DNA from: Volvariella volvacea V23
Taxonomy: Eukaryota; Basidiomycota; Agaricomycetes; Agaricales; Pluteaceae
Direction: 5' to 3'
Assembly (NCBI GenBank): GCA_000349905.1
Contig: KB722760.1
Span: 449,129-513,128 of the forward strand
DNA: 64,000 bases
Part shown: positions 23,360-36,185 of the stretch, piece after piece
How positions within the stretch are numbered: the stretch's first letter is position 1
Layout: each line of letters begins with the position of its first letter
Notes under the pieces: generated by a model
Told to the model about the DNA's origin: nothing
What the model saw: the letters and a program-made list of their open reading frames with translations, nothing else
The model's database searches: none
Position numbers and translations under genes: made by a program

Positions 23360-24960
23360 GTTTTCACAGTCGTCGCATATGGGAGTGAACATCAGGCCCT
23401 GAACTCGACCTTAGGTCCACCTGATTATGTGGAGCCTGAGGAGCACATAGTCACTCTGATATCTTCTTCAGGACTCGACGAACAAGTTATCATGTTGAGC
23501 ACGTAGATTTATCGCACTTTCTCTTCCTCTCGCCCACTTTAAGACTGAATGCCAATAGGATACATTATCGTGGCGTCTGCCGGAAACGTCGGAACTGTAG
23601 GCGGCGGCATCGTTATTTGTGCTGTGTATGTCTGATATTCTTGTTTCTACGATTTGCCATTATGCTAACACTTTGCCCAGAGGCTTTACGTGCGCTTGAT
23701 CTTCATACGTCCTAGCGCTTGGTCTAACTTATCAATTATAGTGGACTTCAGCTCTTGACCCAAATCGTTGTTGCCGATATCACCACCCTCGAGTGGCGCG
23801 GTTTGGTATCTGGTGGCGCTTCTCTGCCGTTCGTCATCAACGCCTTTGTCGGCTCCGACAAACTCGAATTGGAGGTGGGGGTGTACGTGTACACGCTAAT
23901 GCATCCTTCTTTGCTGTACTTATACGTTCTTTAGATGGAATTATTGCGATTTTGGTGCCCGCCACACTCTCACGTTGATCGGCGCTCTGCTCTGGGCTGA
24001 ACGCAAGGCACAGAAGTTGGGTATTGTGGAAGCGTCTTTGCACGCGCCTCATGGCCGCGGTGGTCCAGAATCTCAGCGTCGATCTGGAGCTCTCTTCAAT
24101 AGAATGTGGGATACTGCGAGGAAGCTTGACCTCGTTGGTCTCGTTCTTCTTGGAGCATCCATCTCATTGGTTTTTCTTCCTGTGACATTGACTAATAACG
24201 CGTGGAATCAATGGAAGAATCGTAAGTAGAGCACATACCATTACGGCTTCTGCATTCGAAATATCCTGTCATGGCCAAACGGTTTGTTCTCAACCAGAGT
24301 GCCGTGGCTGCTGCGTTGATTGGGTTCTTTGACTTTGCGAGTTATAGGCATAATTTCTGCTATAGTGTGCAATCTCACAGCAGCATCCGAAGATGTCGTT
24401 CTATCTCACTTTCACCTATCTTTTCTCCTTCATCCTTGTCGTAAAACCATGGTACGAGATGTGATTAGCCTGTTCAGTGAACAGTTTGGAACTGGTTGTG
24501 CGACAGGTCGTTGTTACACACGAACTACTTTTCACAAACGCAAATCACGTCTCTCACAATTTCCGGTGTTCTGGGCGGTATTATGATGCAATTCTTGCAC
24601 CGGTACAAGATTGGCTTTGTTTACCATATTTGTAGCGACTGAAAAACCCACAAACCTGTAGTACCTCCTCGTTTTTGGTCTAGCTATCCGTGTTACGTGG
24701 GTCCAATCCGTACCTCACTGTTTCGGGACTCCATGTTAACGTCTTCTCCGCCATAGTGGTGTAGGCATGATGATTCACTCCCGTGGTGCAAATAGCCCAG
24801 ACGCCGAAATCGTTTGGGCACAAATCCTCCAAGGCATCGGTGGTGGTTTGGCGACCGTCACTGCACAAGTAGGAGCACAAGCATCGGTGCCACATTCTGA
24901 TGTTGCAATTGTCACTGCTATCACTTTGGCTGTTCCGCCGGCGCTGACTCAGCAGGACAA
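23360..24960 (+). pseudogene. Decayed siderophore-iron transporter (MFS, Sit1/Arn type)
   Basis: Fragments of one MFS siderophore:H+ symporter appear in order on the plus strand: GYIIVASAGNVGTVGGGIVI (about 23560), GLQLLTQIVVADITTLEWRG (about 23750), LPFVINAFVGS, AILVPATL, ALLWAERKAQKLGIVEAS (about 23990), a TM-like LDLVGLVLLGASISLVFLPV, then ISGVLGGIMMQFLHRYK and GVGMMIHSRGANSPDAEIVW (about 24770) up to VTAQVGAQASVPHSDVAIVT. Intact members have 14 TM spans and nearly 600 residues. Here the N-terminal spans are not recognisable, the frame shifts between ATL and IGALLWAE (about 23965), the span after INAFVGS is lost, and the last spans are absent. Intron-like remnants with GT-AG ends remain. 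It is a dead or dying gene upstream of CHS7. Confidence 0.8.
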
Positions 24961-25206
24961 ACAGGACCAAGCAACGCTGCTGGGTTGGCGGAGGCGTATT
25001 CTCACCTTGCCTACGCTCCTTGTTGTCATCCAGTTCGTCCCCTTGTTCCCTTCTCCCCACTCTTCGACGTCGCAAAGGACGTCGTCGTCCTTTCTCTCTT
25101 CTTTACGCACTGTAAATCCCATTCCTTTGCTATATCACCCCCCGATCGCCTCTTTATTCCGTGCCTGGACCCTGACTAGCTTTCTCCTCGACGCTTAAGC
25201 GCAATC

Positions 25207-26669
25207 ATGGCAATCGAATTTGGATCTTTCAATGGAATATGCGAAACTGCCGCTCTCGTTGTGTGCCCACTCGTAGGAACGGACCAGGGGATAGAGCCGA
25301 CCTGTTACAGTAGAAATGTTGACGTGGGAGGGACCCTCATATTCCAGCCATGTATGTCGTTTTCAGTCGCACCATGTCGCCTACTTTTCCCAATGGTGTT
25401 CGCTTGTCCTCAATTCACCTCTTTGGATGAGTCTATGAGCATCAGGGGAACTGAGACGGCATGATCCCCACCCGTCTACGCCCCCGTCCAGTGGCTTACC
25501 ACGTCGTTTCCAGCAACATGTTTTGTGCATATTGTCGCCATTATCATGACTGTCATTATGATTCTGCATATACGGAGCAAATATACCGCCATCGGTATGT
25601 CGTGTCCCACCTTCAATGCCCCTCAGCCTCACATGCGGGTTTAGGCCGAAAGGAGATCGTCATGTTCTTCTGGATGTATGCTCTTATCGAGCTACTTGCC
25701 ATGTTCCTCGACTCTGGTGTTATCCCTACGGCGAACGTCAGCTACCCTGTGAGTCGGTTCTGAGTAGCACCGGTGTTACTGTGTTGTGACTGGTTTCGTA
25801 AAGTGGTTCGCGGCAGTGTATACGGGTCTAGTTGCCGCCACATACTGCTGCCTTCTCATCAATGGCTTCATTGGATTCCAATTCGCTGAAGATGGAACAC
25901 CGCTGTCGCTATGGGTATGTCACAACAGACTCCATTCTGCGTCCAGACCTATCTGACCTGGCCTCGACTCTCCTAGTTCCTCCGGATATCCTGTCTCGCA
26001 GTCTTTGGTGTCTCAATGTTCGTTGCAATCGCAACATTCAAGAGATTCGCCGGCTTCGATTATGCGAAACCTATCGGCCTTTGGGTTATCTATATCCTGT
26101 GGCCACTCGTCTGCGTCGTCATCTACGTCATCTCCCAACTCGTTCTCGTCTTCCGCACCCTCGATGACAGATGGCCCATTGGCGATATCGTATTCGGCAC
26201 CGCGTTCTTCACCATCGCGCAAGTCCTGTTGTTCGCGTTTAGTATCACTATATGCGACGCCATCAAGCACTATATCGACGGCCTCTTCTTCTTTACTCTA
26301 TGCATGTTGTTGAGTGTGATGATGGTGTACAAGTATTGGGATAGTATCACGGTACGTGGCCGCCCCCTGTCGTCTCGGGGTTATGTGGCGCTGACGCGTC
26401 AACTAATCACGTAGCGCGAGGACCTCGAATTCTCTGTCGGTTCGAAGACTACTGTATGGGAAGTCAAGGATCCGCTGTTAGCTAATGCAGGAGCAGCACC
26501 GGGTCCGGAATACCCAGAAGAAGATGCAAGTCAATACCATGGTGCACCGGGAAGTTTGGTCGGTGGCATCAGCGGACAGCAGTATTATCAGAAACAAGGG
26601 TACTATGGCGGTGGTGGCCCCGGCGGAAGAGCGTATCCACCTTCAAACGTCGGGGCACCGGGGTACTGA
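25207..26669 (+). CDS. chs7: Chitin synthase export chaperone Chs7
   Basis: Chs7 is an ER multi-pass protein needed for chitin synthase (Chs3-type) to leave the ER. Exons are 25207-25351, 25514-25594, 25645-25748, 25804-25914, 25977-26351 and 26415-26669, in frame, giving 356 residues. The start [20 protein letters not shown] and the following CPLVG...[20 protein letters not shown] are diagnostic. About seven hydrophobic spans follow, including [44 protein letters not shown] and [20 protein letters not shown]. The conserved ends [16 protein letters not shown] and [20 protein letters not shown] are present. The C-terminus is a Gly/Tyr/Pro-rich cytosolic tail ([14 protein letters not shown]), longer than in ascomycetes. 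The start is set by the family N-terminus. Confidence 0.94.
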
Positions 26670-27755
26670 GCGCTCTGACGGTGTATGAGGCGGATGATTG
26701 GTGTATTGTGGTGCTGTTTGTTGCAACTGTTACTCGACGACGGTCGTTGAGTTGTGTACCCCTCTGTCGTGTCTATGTCTCTCCCTCTTTGTGTGTGACG
26801 TTGGGTGCGGGGGCGCGTCGTCGCCCCCGCTCTTGGTGTTGTAGGACTGAATCATTTGATTTACATAGTATACATACGTATTGTATATACCGCATGTTGT
26901 TGTCTGGACAATTACGTTTCTTTCTTTCGAGCGCTTGAACGATTTTTTTTTTTTTTCGTTGTAGATGTTAACTGGCATTTTCGGGTAGGATAGAAATTGG
27001 CGGCGGATGTTACGCTAGTGTTCTTGGCATGGACACCTGGCGGCCTTCAAATAATTAGTGAGGCCGATGTTTTCTATCGGCTGTGCACCAGACTTGAATT
27101 GGATATCCTACGCGTCTTACTACCCACTGGTATCTTCATACAAATCTACCTATACCTTTGATTCGTGTCTTAGTCTTGCAGTCGCATCGGCTTTTGCAGA
27201 CCTCCAACCTGAGCTATGTTGCAGAGTCCATTGAAAGCGTGTTCACTCCCGTGTCCCTCACGCTGAATCATGCTATACGCTCGGATCGGTTTGAGGGGGT
27301 GATCTTCCGTCTGAACCTTCGCCTATTACCATTCCAGCGAATATTCGGCGCTAGTAGCGCACAGCAACATGATGCTCACACCGGCGGATTTCAATCTGTG
27401 GAGCGACGACGGAGAATTACTCTAGTTCGCTAAGGGCAGATCTTATCTCGACAATCCGGATGTGGGTGCCTAGACTCCTACCAGGAGCGTAGTCTATTGC
27501 TTACACTGTCTTTTCATACCAGAATTTGCATGTCTATGGCAGTCCCGTCCGATGCGACGTTCGTTTCATTGGCTTTCACCAACAAGTAGGCGAGAGGCGT
27601 GGAAATCGTAGAGCCCTGCAACGATCGCAAAGGTATTTTCTCCTCTATTCATCCGACCCTTGATATCTGGTCGTCGACTTGAAGAGTAAACACCGCCCTG
27701 ATTTAAAGGTATGGGTTAGCTGCAATTCAGCATCCCATCTTCGCTTGACATACCC
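26670..27755. other. Intergenic region
   Basis: CHS7 3' flank with a T-run at 26943-26956. The rest shows no coding frames with motifs. The last 150 bp precede the first DUF6534-like copy and share wording (a segment like TTCATCCGACCCTTGA) with the 5' flank of the second copy near 30001-30030, so the duplication included the promoter side. Confidence 0.45.
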
Positions 27756-29120
27756 ATGTATCAATACCAAGAGGACATCAACTCAAGGTCAGTTGGCCAG
27801 CGGCTATTCAGCCACTGGCGATACAGGTCTGGTAGCTTAACACCATTTCTTCCCAGTCAAGGCCCCCTTGTTCGTGCTTTATTATCTCGCCTTCAATTCG
27901 GTCAATCGTGACCACGAAATGACACCTTTGCAGCTATTGTCGATTGCATTCAGTTGGTGTCTTTACAGGTGCTTAGTTCTAAGTACACCGAAGCGATACT
28001 CTTCTTTGGCTAAATGATTGTCCACTAGATGACTACTGCACCACTCCAAGGCAAACCAATGACCCAAAATCGCTCTATCGCGCAGTTGCGTGCCTAGATT
28101 GAAGGAATGTTCAAACACTATTCATACATCCCAGTTGGCATGCTATATACCCTTGAAAGTGGTTTCACTTTAGCGATGACACACCGCTTGGGCGCTTCTC
28201 GTCGACCTATATACAGTGAATATTCCAACGCGAGGACCTTGGACAGTCGCTCTTTTCCCTGCTTTCACCAGTATAGGAACGTCGCCACTTCTATCTGGGC
28301 ACGCGCCACTGAAACGGTTATGTGCAGTGGCGTGCATCGTCCAAATATTCTTTGCGAGGTATGGACATCTGAGTGAGTGGAACAATCTATCCTCATCACC
28401 CCCGAGAAGAATTCTCAGTCTTTTTGAAATGCCAAAAAAGATATTTGTTATCACTTCAGTTATTATCCTGGTAAGAGATATAAACCATCATGCCCTACGG
28501 TCGGTTTATGGTTATTTTTAGCTTGCTTTGGTGCAGGCGGCCCTTTGTCTCGCAGTTACACCCGAGGTGTTGTCGTCTTCTCTCAGCACTATTTATACTT
28601 ACATTGACATTCAAAGCTCCGCAATAAACTTCGCTGGGCACGAATTCTCCACCGGTTGCTTGCATGTCACTCAAGCCCCGCCTTTCAGTGATCTGCGATC
28701 GCATTATTACAGTGACTATAATTACTCTTGTGGGCCGCAGTCTTGCCTTACCGAGTCCGCTCACGTCACTTTCTAGCTGTGGCGCGCTAGAGGCGAGACT
28801 AGTGGGTTTATGAAGCGTCTGATACACGCATTTATTATCAGCTCCAAATCGGCGCCGTGGTCACTATAGCTGCATCTCTAGGGCTGATCCTTTTGCTGAA
28901 GTACTCAGCTAATCTGGCTATGTTTTTTGTGGATCCTTTATCCCTATCGTCGGAGAATGCATCTTACGAAATATTTCAATCAATTTCCAGCACGTTCACA
29001 ATCAGCAGACTGTATGGGTATACACTGCTCGTTGCCTTTGATGTGCGTAACGCTGCCGCCGCCGCAGGTGTGCCATGGCATGGCAGGCCTCACTTAATGG
29101 TTGTTCGTCGTCATCATGCC
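27756..29120 (+). pseudogene. DUF6534-like multi-pass membrane protein, copy 1 (frameshifted)
   Basis: This follows the same exon plan as the two intact copies downstream: short first exon from 27756, the 13-nt exon at 27857-27869 with the same GTTCGT donor, then blocks SIAFSWCLYRCLV, YTLESGFTLAMTH, GPWTVALFPAFTSIG, VACIVQIFFAR, KIFVITSVIIL, LALVQAALCLAVT, CDRIITVTIITLV, LWRARGETSGFMKRLIHA and VTIAASLGLILLLKYSANLA. It is broken at least three ways. Codons are lost between exon 3 and exon 4, where the QFYDYY block should be. There is a 1-nt loss just after AMTH (about 28187) and a second frame change before VTIAAS (about 28850). The donor after exon 4 is also altered. The changes are few, so inactivation looks recent. 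Confidence 0.8.
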
Positions 29121-30174
29121 AACCCATCATTCAAGTCACCGAACCCGACTTATCTAACGCGCGGCGAAGCTATGGTTAACTTTATGATGGATTCTACTTT
29201 TATGCTACGCGGAGCGTAAATCATTTCCTATTATTCTCCTATTTGTGTTCGTATGAAAAGCGATACAACCGAGCATTGACGAGCTGACGATCATTGAACT
29301 CATGGAAGGACATCACGACGCTTACCCCACTTGTGCATTCAATTGGTCCCAAAGAAGTTCAACTTTGCATCGCAATTTGTTAATGAATTCAAATTTGTGC
29401 CTCTACGGCGATCCAATTGCGTCACAGGACATCAATGATTCGATGCTTAACCAAAGGAAACATTAAGAATGGAAACATACCACCTCAACACCACCATTAG
29501 GAGCGGCGTGTAGTAATCACCACGATCGGACCCATGTAGCCGAAGTGACGTCGGGTGCAATGAGGGTCCAGGTGTTTCATGCCGTTAACCAGTGAGTTAA
29601 GCTACAACCGCCATGCCATTAACGATTAAGATTAGGACCAATCCAGTTGGCTTACAAAGTACGCAAGCGTATCTACGCTCTTATCTAGTATTTGGATATT
29701 CGTTGGATGAAGTCGCATTATTCCGTGGCGGCACAACAAGGAGTGCGAGTGCAGATCGGAATCTGGGCGGAGCCGGTTTGGCCAGCGAATAAAGGAGAGG
29801 GGGCACCATGGGTACGTGGGCCGGATATACTTAGCACCGCGATTTCTACATGCTCACCATTCCATGCTCACCATTCAATGTCTCAGACAGCTCCCTCCGC
29901 CGGTCGTGTTCGTGCCCTTGATCATTACCGGGAAGAAATTGGGAAATTGAATGGACGTTGGAACCCCTGTTGGGACTGCTGAGTTATTTTTTTTCCCTGT
30001 TCACCCGACCGTTCACCCGACCCTTGAAACTAGGGCTTGAATACTGAATGGTGACCACCGCTGGCCAACATGTGCAGCAACTCAAACACCGCCCCCGCTT
30101 TTAAGGTTTTGTGCATGCCATAACACCATTACACGCTCAAGGAGCGCGCGTTAAATAAAGCGTGCGTGAGAATC
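29121..30174. other. Intergenic region between tandem copies
   Basis: No gene supported. The last 170 bp are the probable promoter of copy 2. A short frame at 29692-29982 has no motif. Confidence 0.45.
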
Positions 30175-31722
30175 ATGGGTCCTGATTCTCTCCCTTCGTT
30201 TGACTCCACTTCCATGGACAAAGATCGAGAGGCCATAAATTTCAGGTCAGTAGGGCCAATGGCTTCAGTTAACATAGTTGGACGATAGCTGACGAATTTA
30301 TATCATCAGTGAAGGTACCCTTGTTCGTGCTTCCCTACCACCCCGATATCAAATGTGGCAATAATTTACTATTGCAGCTAGTGGCGATTGCGTTCAGCTG
30401 GTGTCTATACGGGTGCCTCATATTGCAGTTTTGTGAGTACGCATACGTATCCTACGCTACTTTTCAGTTGATCTCTTGACCACAAGATGACTATTACACC
30501 GTTTCAACCCGATCTAATGGCTCGAAATCATTCTATGGCACAGGTGCGTCTCCCAAGTGATAACCATTACAAACATAGCGCTCAAGCGTGTATATTATAG
30601 TTGGCGTATTGTGTTTTCTTGAAGCCGCTTTCACTGTGGTGATGACTCACAATGGTTGGGCACGTCTCGTGGTAGGACCTGTAGGTAACACCCCTCCTCG
30701 AGGGACTTGGACAGCCGCTCTGTGCCCCGCCCTTGCCAGTCTGGGTATGGTGTTTCCTTTGTTACAAAATGATTAGTCGTTGAGGATGAAAATGTAAAGA
30801 GGCGGGCTTTGTACAAGTATTCTTTGCCCGGTAAGCTTGTCTAATAAACACTGTCAAAAAATCTTATCATGTTGAGAAGAAGGATCTGGAACCTCTCCAA
30901 GAAGTCGAAAAAGACCCTTGCAATTATCTTGATCATCACGCTGGTAAGATATACGTGTGGCCTCCTGCCCTGGCCGACTATTGATTATCGTCTCTAGCTC
31001 GCTTTAGCACAAGTTACTCTTAGCCTCACAGTTATGATCAAGGTTTGTCTTGTCTTCCCGTAACACTATCCCGACTGATGCTATTTCGCAAAGCTCTTGC
31101 TGATTACCTCTAATCCGCGAGCTTCTCGGGCCATTCCCAGGCGATTATATGTGGTAAGAAATCCTCTCTTATAGGCGACCAATGTGCGTCAGTCAAATCG
31201 AGGTTATAGGGCGTGCTCATCATTTCTGTAGTATGCGATTCCATTATTACGACAACTATGATTAAGCTGGTGGGTTTCTTTACACAAAACACTAAATGAC
31301 GCTGACGCAAGTTCTGCAGCTTTTGCGTGCGAAGGGGGAGATTAGGGGGGCCCTCAGGCGCCTAGTACACGGGTTAATCTGGAGAAGCCTGGAGACTGGT
31401 GCTGCGGTCACTATAGCTGCCTTGGTGGGGCTATCCCTTTTTGTGCGGTACCCGTCAGGAAACATATCTCTGATATTGTAAGACCCATTGTCCCCCTCCC
31501 TCTCAATCGGAAAATGTGCCTTACTAATTTCGTTCTTTTTAGCATGTTCTCTACCTGCAGAGTGTGAGTCTGTTTTTCGCTTAATGCTTCTGGTTCGTGT
31601 AACACTGCTATAGGTACACAATGGCGTTGTTGGCCTCTCTCAATCGGCGCTCGCGTTTATCTCCATTGACAGAAGTCAATGATTCAACCATTCCTATTAC
31701 TATGCCCAAGTCAACTAATTAA
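30175..31722 (+). CDS. DUF6534-like seven-span membrane protein, copy 2
   Basis: The model has 13 exons: 30175-30245, 30310-30322, 30378-30432, 30487-30543, 30601-30744, 30800-30830, 30883-30943, 30998-31042, 31094-31153, 31210-31269, 31320-31477, 31543-31563 and 31614-31722. They sum to 885 nt, an open frame of 294 residues. Hydrophobic blocks in order are TLLVAIAFSWCLYGCLILQF, VGVLCFLEAAFTVVMTH, GTWTAALCPALASL, AGFVQVFFAR, TLAIILIITLLALAQVTLSL, LIISVVCDSIITTTMIKL and TGAAVTIAALVGLSLFV, followed by YTMALLASLNRR. This order, with YDYYT after the first span and SLNRR near the C-terminus, is that of the basidiomycete family ending in DUF6534, for which no function is known. It lies in the plasma or inner membranes by inference. 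The 13-nt second exon and 21-nt twelfth exon are supported by identical sizes in copy 3. Confidence 0.82.
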
Positions 31723-33185
31723 GGTGTATGGGTATGGGCATGGGCATATTGCCGTCCAATAACATTAATATAATCTCTGTTGGTATACGCTTAACTTGAA
31801 CCTGGTCAATGGTTGCATTGTCCAGGCTGAGTTGATCAGCCGGGTTCACAGGTGGGAAACGCTATATTTTAAAAACAGTCCTACATTGTGTATTGGGCAG
31901 GAACTAAGCCGACTCTGGTATTGGGTCCCATTAATTAAATTGATCTTGGCATACGAATAGAGAAAATTGAATGATGTCTTTGCGCATTTAATGATGCACG
32001 TGAGCGCCCATTGAGCGAGGCCAATAAAGCTATAGTATACCTGCGGCAGCGGTGGGGTTACACAAACTCAAAGTGAAGAACGAAGGACGTATACCCACAG
32101 TCTGCTGATCGAGAACATGCCAGAAAACAGGGAGAATGAATGGTGAGCTACCTTTCTGGTGGCCGCAACACTGGTCTTGAAACTTTTGATAATAAATCTG
32201 TTTATTATGTGCTTAAGAGCTCCCCAAATTTTCCCTTTAGCACGCCAAAGCTAGAATTTGCTATAAGCATACTTAATGGAGGTGAAACATCCTAGGTTCA
32301 CAAGGGCAACTATGGTTGCAGTGATAAAGGAATCGCAGATCACAGAAAATGTGAGCAATGCCTATGGTTTGGGTTACCATGGCAATTCATACCATAAATA
32401 ACTGTTGAGTGCCAGCTGGTGGGGCTTTCTGTGGAGCATTACTGATCGTATAAGCTTTACGTGTCCTAGCATGAGTGTGAATGATGCTAAAAGAAGACAA
32501 CCAGCACCTTAGGTACGATTGCGAGACAAAGAGCTGTTTGTGCCAAGGCAAGCTACAAATGAAATAAATCATTCATTGGAAGAGAGATGCATCAGGCATC
32601 TTACCAGGGCAATGATCAAAGTGATAGCAAATATGCTTCTCGACATTGTTGAGAGACTCCAAATCCTTCTTCTCTATATGATGAGGGTGGTTCATTACTT
32701 ATCTTGCAAAGAATATTTGAACAATGCATGCCACTCCATATATAATCCTCAGAAATTGAATAGCTTTAGACAGAGCAAAGGTTCTATTGTAATATATTGC
32801 ATGTATGAACCTTATTGAAGCAATGATTAACAGACCAGTTGACCACTTAATTCAAGCCAGTGGCAAAGTGCCATCACTCTCCGCTCGCTCAGAGCATGAC
32901 CATCGGAAGGGGCTGCGACCTGGACAAAGCGCTGCCACCATATGCGGTGAGACCATATTCCTTCACAACGTATCAGACAGGAACCTACACAGGGTACGCA
33001 GGTAACTAGCATTGAATCAAATTCCAGGCGGGGTATCGCATATACCATCAGTATTTGTTCCCTTCGAAATTCTACGACAATGGATTGCCATCCGAGTTAA
33101 ATTGTATATCCGTTGTATCTCCTAACGTCCCATAGAAATTTAGAGGTGTCCACCGGTTGCTAAGCACCACCCGAGACAACAGACC
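31723..33185. other. Intergenic region
   Basis: These 1.4 kb hold no supported gene. The part 32150-32850 is AT-rich with short frames on both strands and may be eroded repeat sequence, but I could not match it to any other part of the window. Confidence 0.4.
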
Positions 33186-35311
33186 CTATGTACATTGGTG
33201 GTACCACTGAGTTCCACATAAGTAGGAAGCTACTGTAAAAGCCGCCGATCGACCTACCTCGTTAATTACAGTACATGTGCTACCCGCGACACACTGAGTT
33301 GGTCCAGCATAATTGCGACCTAGAAACCTCAATTCAATGCTACATTTATGAAATGAACTTAAAATCTTTCGTACCTCCACATTGGCCCCACTATTCGGGA
33401 GAGCGCCAATTATTTAGCAATCAATAAAAGGCAGATATTAAAGCGGACATACCTTCTCGACAACGCCATTTGGAGCGCTACTTGATGGGGTAGGCGTGGT
33501 TGTCGTCACAGTGGGACCTGTAGACGGGATGCTGGTCGAAGACGATGTGGGCTGTGGCGAGGGTTGGGGTGTTTCGTACGTCGTCGGCCAGTGGGGTGTG
33601 TATGGTTGAGTTATGCTCGCCGTGCCGGTGATGATTGTGAGCAACGTTCGGGCGGTGACTTGAGTAAGAGTGGGGTGTGAGAGTCGTTGCCACAACCTGC
33701 AAAGATCTGGTACGGGGTACGGGAAATTGAGACTTACCTGGGCTGAATCCAGTTCCAATCCAAGTAGACCACCTTGTTTGCGTTGTATGGCCTTACGAAG
33801 ACACGTTGAGCCCCTTTATGACAGAACATTAATTGTGATTGACCAACCCTTGGTCGTCCCATATGCAGGTGGATTAGGAGATGGCGCAGCGCCAGACCAT
33901 ACTGCAGAGTTCGTTCAAGCAGTGACCAGACGGGTCGGAATAGTCCCACCTGTTGGTCCTGGAATGGGATACAGTGCAGTCACACCAGGTGCAGTATAGT
34001 AAAGCTGGCACAAATGTGAGCATTGAGGTTGTCGCGGAGGTCCTGGAGGGGGCGTACGTTATAGACAATTCCAGGGTCGGTATACCTTAGAGGTGGGAAA
34101 TTGGAATATTAGAATATAGTCTAGTAGCAAGAGTGGGACTCACTTATATGCTCCTTGTAGAGGAATCGTATACGATTATGTCGTGAGTATAGCAATAGCT
34201 GCTGAGCAGACGTACCTGGGAATCCGACTCCTGGCGGAAGTCTTACTGTTCCATTACCTGTGACTTCAATTTGGACGCATCTGTGGCGCAGAGTCAGCAC
34301 TCGCTCAAATTGCTAAAGATAGAGGGGTATACCCAATATAGATCTGAAGGCCGCGATTGTTGTCATTGAGGTGGGATACTTCAGCCTCGTGCAATGTTCT
34401 ATCAATGGTATCTGTGAGTCGTTGGCGAGAAACGTAAATAGCGATATGGCGGATACGAACAAGAGTTCTGATCGGAGGAGGTACTGTCCAGGTGCAAGGT
34501 TAGGTGGTACAACGACGTCTTGTCTGTTGTAGTGCATCAATCGGCAATACACATGGCACTATGTCTTAATTTGGCTTACTTTCCCCGACGTTGCGTGTGC
34601 TTTCCTGTGACATACCATTGTCCACGAGAGATTTCTCCCTCCTGTTGTATTTTGACCTATGCATTGTTCATCGAGTCAATAACCGGACGCTAGAGAATAA
34701 TAGAACGCACCCAGCTATTGTCTGTTGGAGGATTCGGTGAAATATACACAAGACCTGCGCCTTTGTGCGAACTGTCGATAATGCCATCTGCTGTAGTTCG
34801 CGTTTGGTGATGCCATTCAAACCTAGCATGGATTCAGGAAATAGTTGAGGGAAATGCGAAGTCCTTTACGTGACGATATCTCCAGGCTTTACTTGAATTG
34901 TATCAGGATCTGGTATGTCTCCCAAAACATTGCAACGCATATCTAGAAAGAGAGTTCGATGACGAGATTAATTAAGAGCATACAATACATACCGATTGAA
35001 TTTAAATCGCGCACTGGACTAGTACGAAAGCTATAAACGGGTAGGTAAGTCTGATGCATTTTTGAGGCCCAAAGAAACCAACCCGCTTCCTTGACCGTGT
35101 GCACCGTTATGAAGAGGTGGACCAATGTACGCCGGCTCCCTGATCCCAAATCCAGTACCTTGATCAACTCCATTAACCCACTGATCAACAAATTAAGATG
35201 CGGATCCTGAATGAGCAAAGACAATTGACGCACCACACTCCACACAAACGTATGTGCTTGAACGCCGCTTGTCGCGAAGACGAGAAACGCGAAACGGTTG
35301 AAAAACTGCAT
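33186..35311 (-). CDS. AA9 lytic polysaccharide monooxygenase with CBM1 domain
   Basis: This is a secreted copper enzyme that oxidatively cleaves cellulose or related beta-glucans. Minus-strand exons (18): 35234-35311, 35083-35180, 34993-35030, 34870-34942, 34711-34822, 34580-34656, 34461-34523, 34333-34398, 34216-34280, 34144-34153, 34058-34085, 33950-34004, 33848-33901, 33738-33813, 33453-33696, 33375-33390, 33258-33319 and 33186-33206. They sum to 1236 nt and 411 residues. The signal peptide is residues 1-19 and the mature chain begins HTFVWSV, so His20 is the first ligand of the copper histidine brace. The second His is 115 in IDSSHKGAG, and the axial Tyr is in LQIYIGCVQI. Ser/Thr/Pro linker at about 310-379. 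CBM1 at 380-411 starts WGQCGG and ends EWYHQC. The segment GAQRVFVRPYNANKVVYLDW between domain and linker is unusual and rests on splice choice. It lies opposite in strand to the flanking DUF6534 copies. Confidence 0.88.
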
Positions 35312-36185
35312 TTCGAGTGGGGCGGACTTGAAGGGGATTCTAGCAAATACGCCTCAAATACATCGCGGATAACTCTTGGCATAACAAACTTAGACTATTT
35401 CCCCAGATTCGAAGAATTAAGAACCATCGAGCATTTTCCGTCCGTGATACGCTCTTGCCGAGTTTGGATGCAGTCTGTCTGGGCACGAATCAGGTGAGTA
35501 ATCCATCGGTAAAACCTCCAAAATCAAGACCTACGACCATTCAGATCCATCTGGTCATTCAGGCCAGCGATTTTCTTGGTATCGGCCTCGTTTCCTGGGG
35601 CCAATTCAGTTCTGCTGAATACTGGGACAATCTCGCATCTGTCCTAGGCCCCGAGTCATGACAGTAAGCATATACGCCCTTTGCGAGCTCATGTCTCCTT
35701 ATTGGAACGCCACACTCGATCCGCAGATATCCCAGCAGTCATAAAAGGGACATCTGCACCATCACCGAGGAACATACAAGATCCTTTAGACATCAGTATT
35801 TGAGCCATGCAGGAGTTGGATATGCGCGTACTGATCAAGTTTAGACGAAGAACATTAAGATGCACGGAGGTTAGATGCGATGTGGCTTGTTTATTTGGTT
35901 TCCATGCCGCCAAATCGCGCAGTCCGGCTAACCTTTGAGCACTCGGACTTGTACAGACCCTAAAGGAAGTAGATGGCGACGGCGTTTATTCCTTCTGCAC
36001 CTGATATTATAGACATAAGCACGTAGAGGAGGAATGAGGGATGCAAAGACGAATGAAAGGCGGAACCGGTGCTGGGCTCAAGTCGGTCCCGGCAGCAAAC
36101 CAACTGAAAGACCGGCGAACACAGCGGCGTCTTCGGGTTGCGGGATAGTTGCCCTCCTGTCTTGCCTCTTCAATTAACTTCTACT
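35312..36185. other. Divergent promoter region
   Basis: Between the AA9 gene (-) and DUF6534-like copy 3 (+). Nothing recognised apart from short motif-free frames. Confidence 0.45.

Noticed and set aside
33738..33813. Splicing the AA9 exon at 33797 to avoid the extra segment
   Set aside because: That donor leaves the wrong phase for the linker exon. Only reading through to 33738 keeps the linker and CBM1 in frame.
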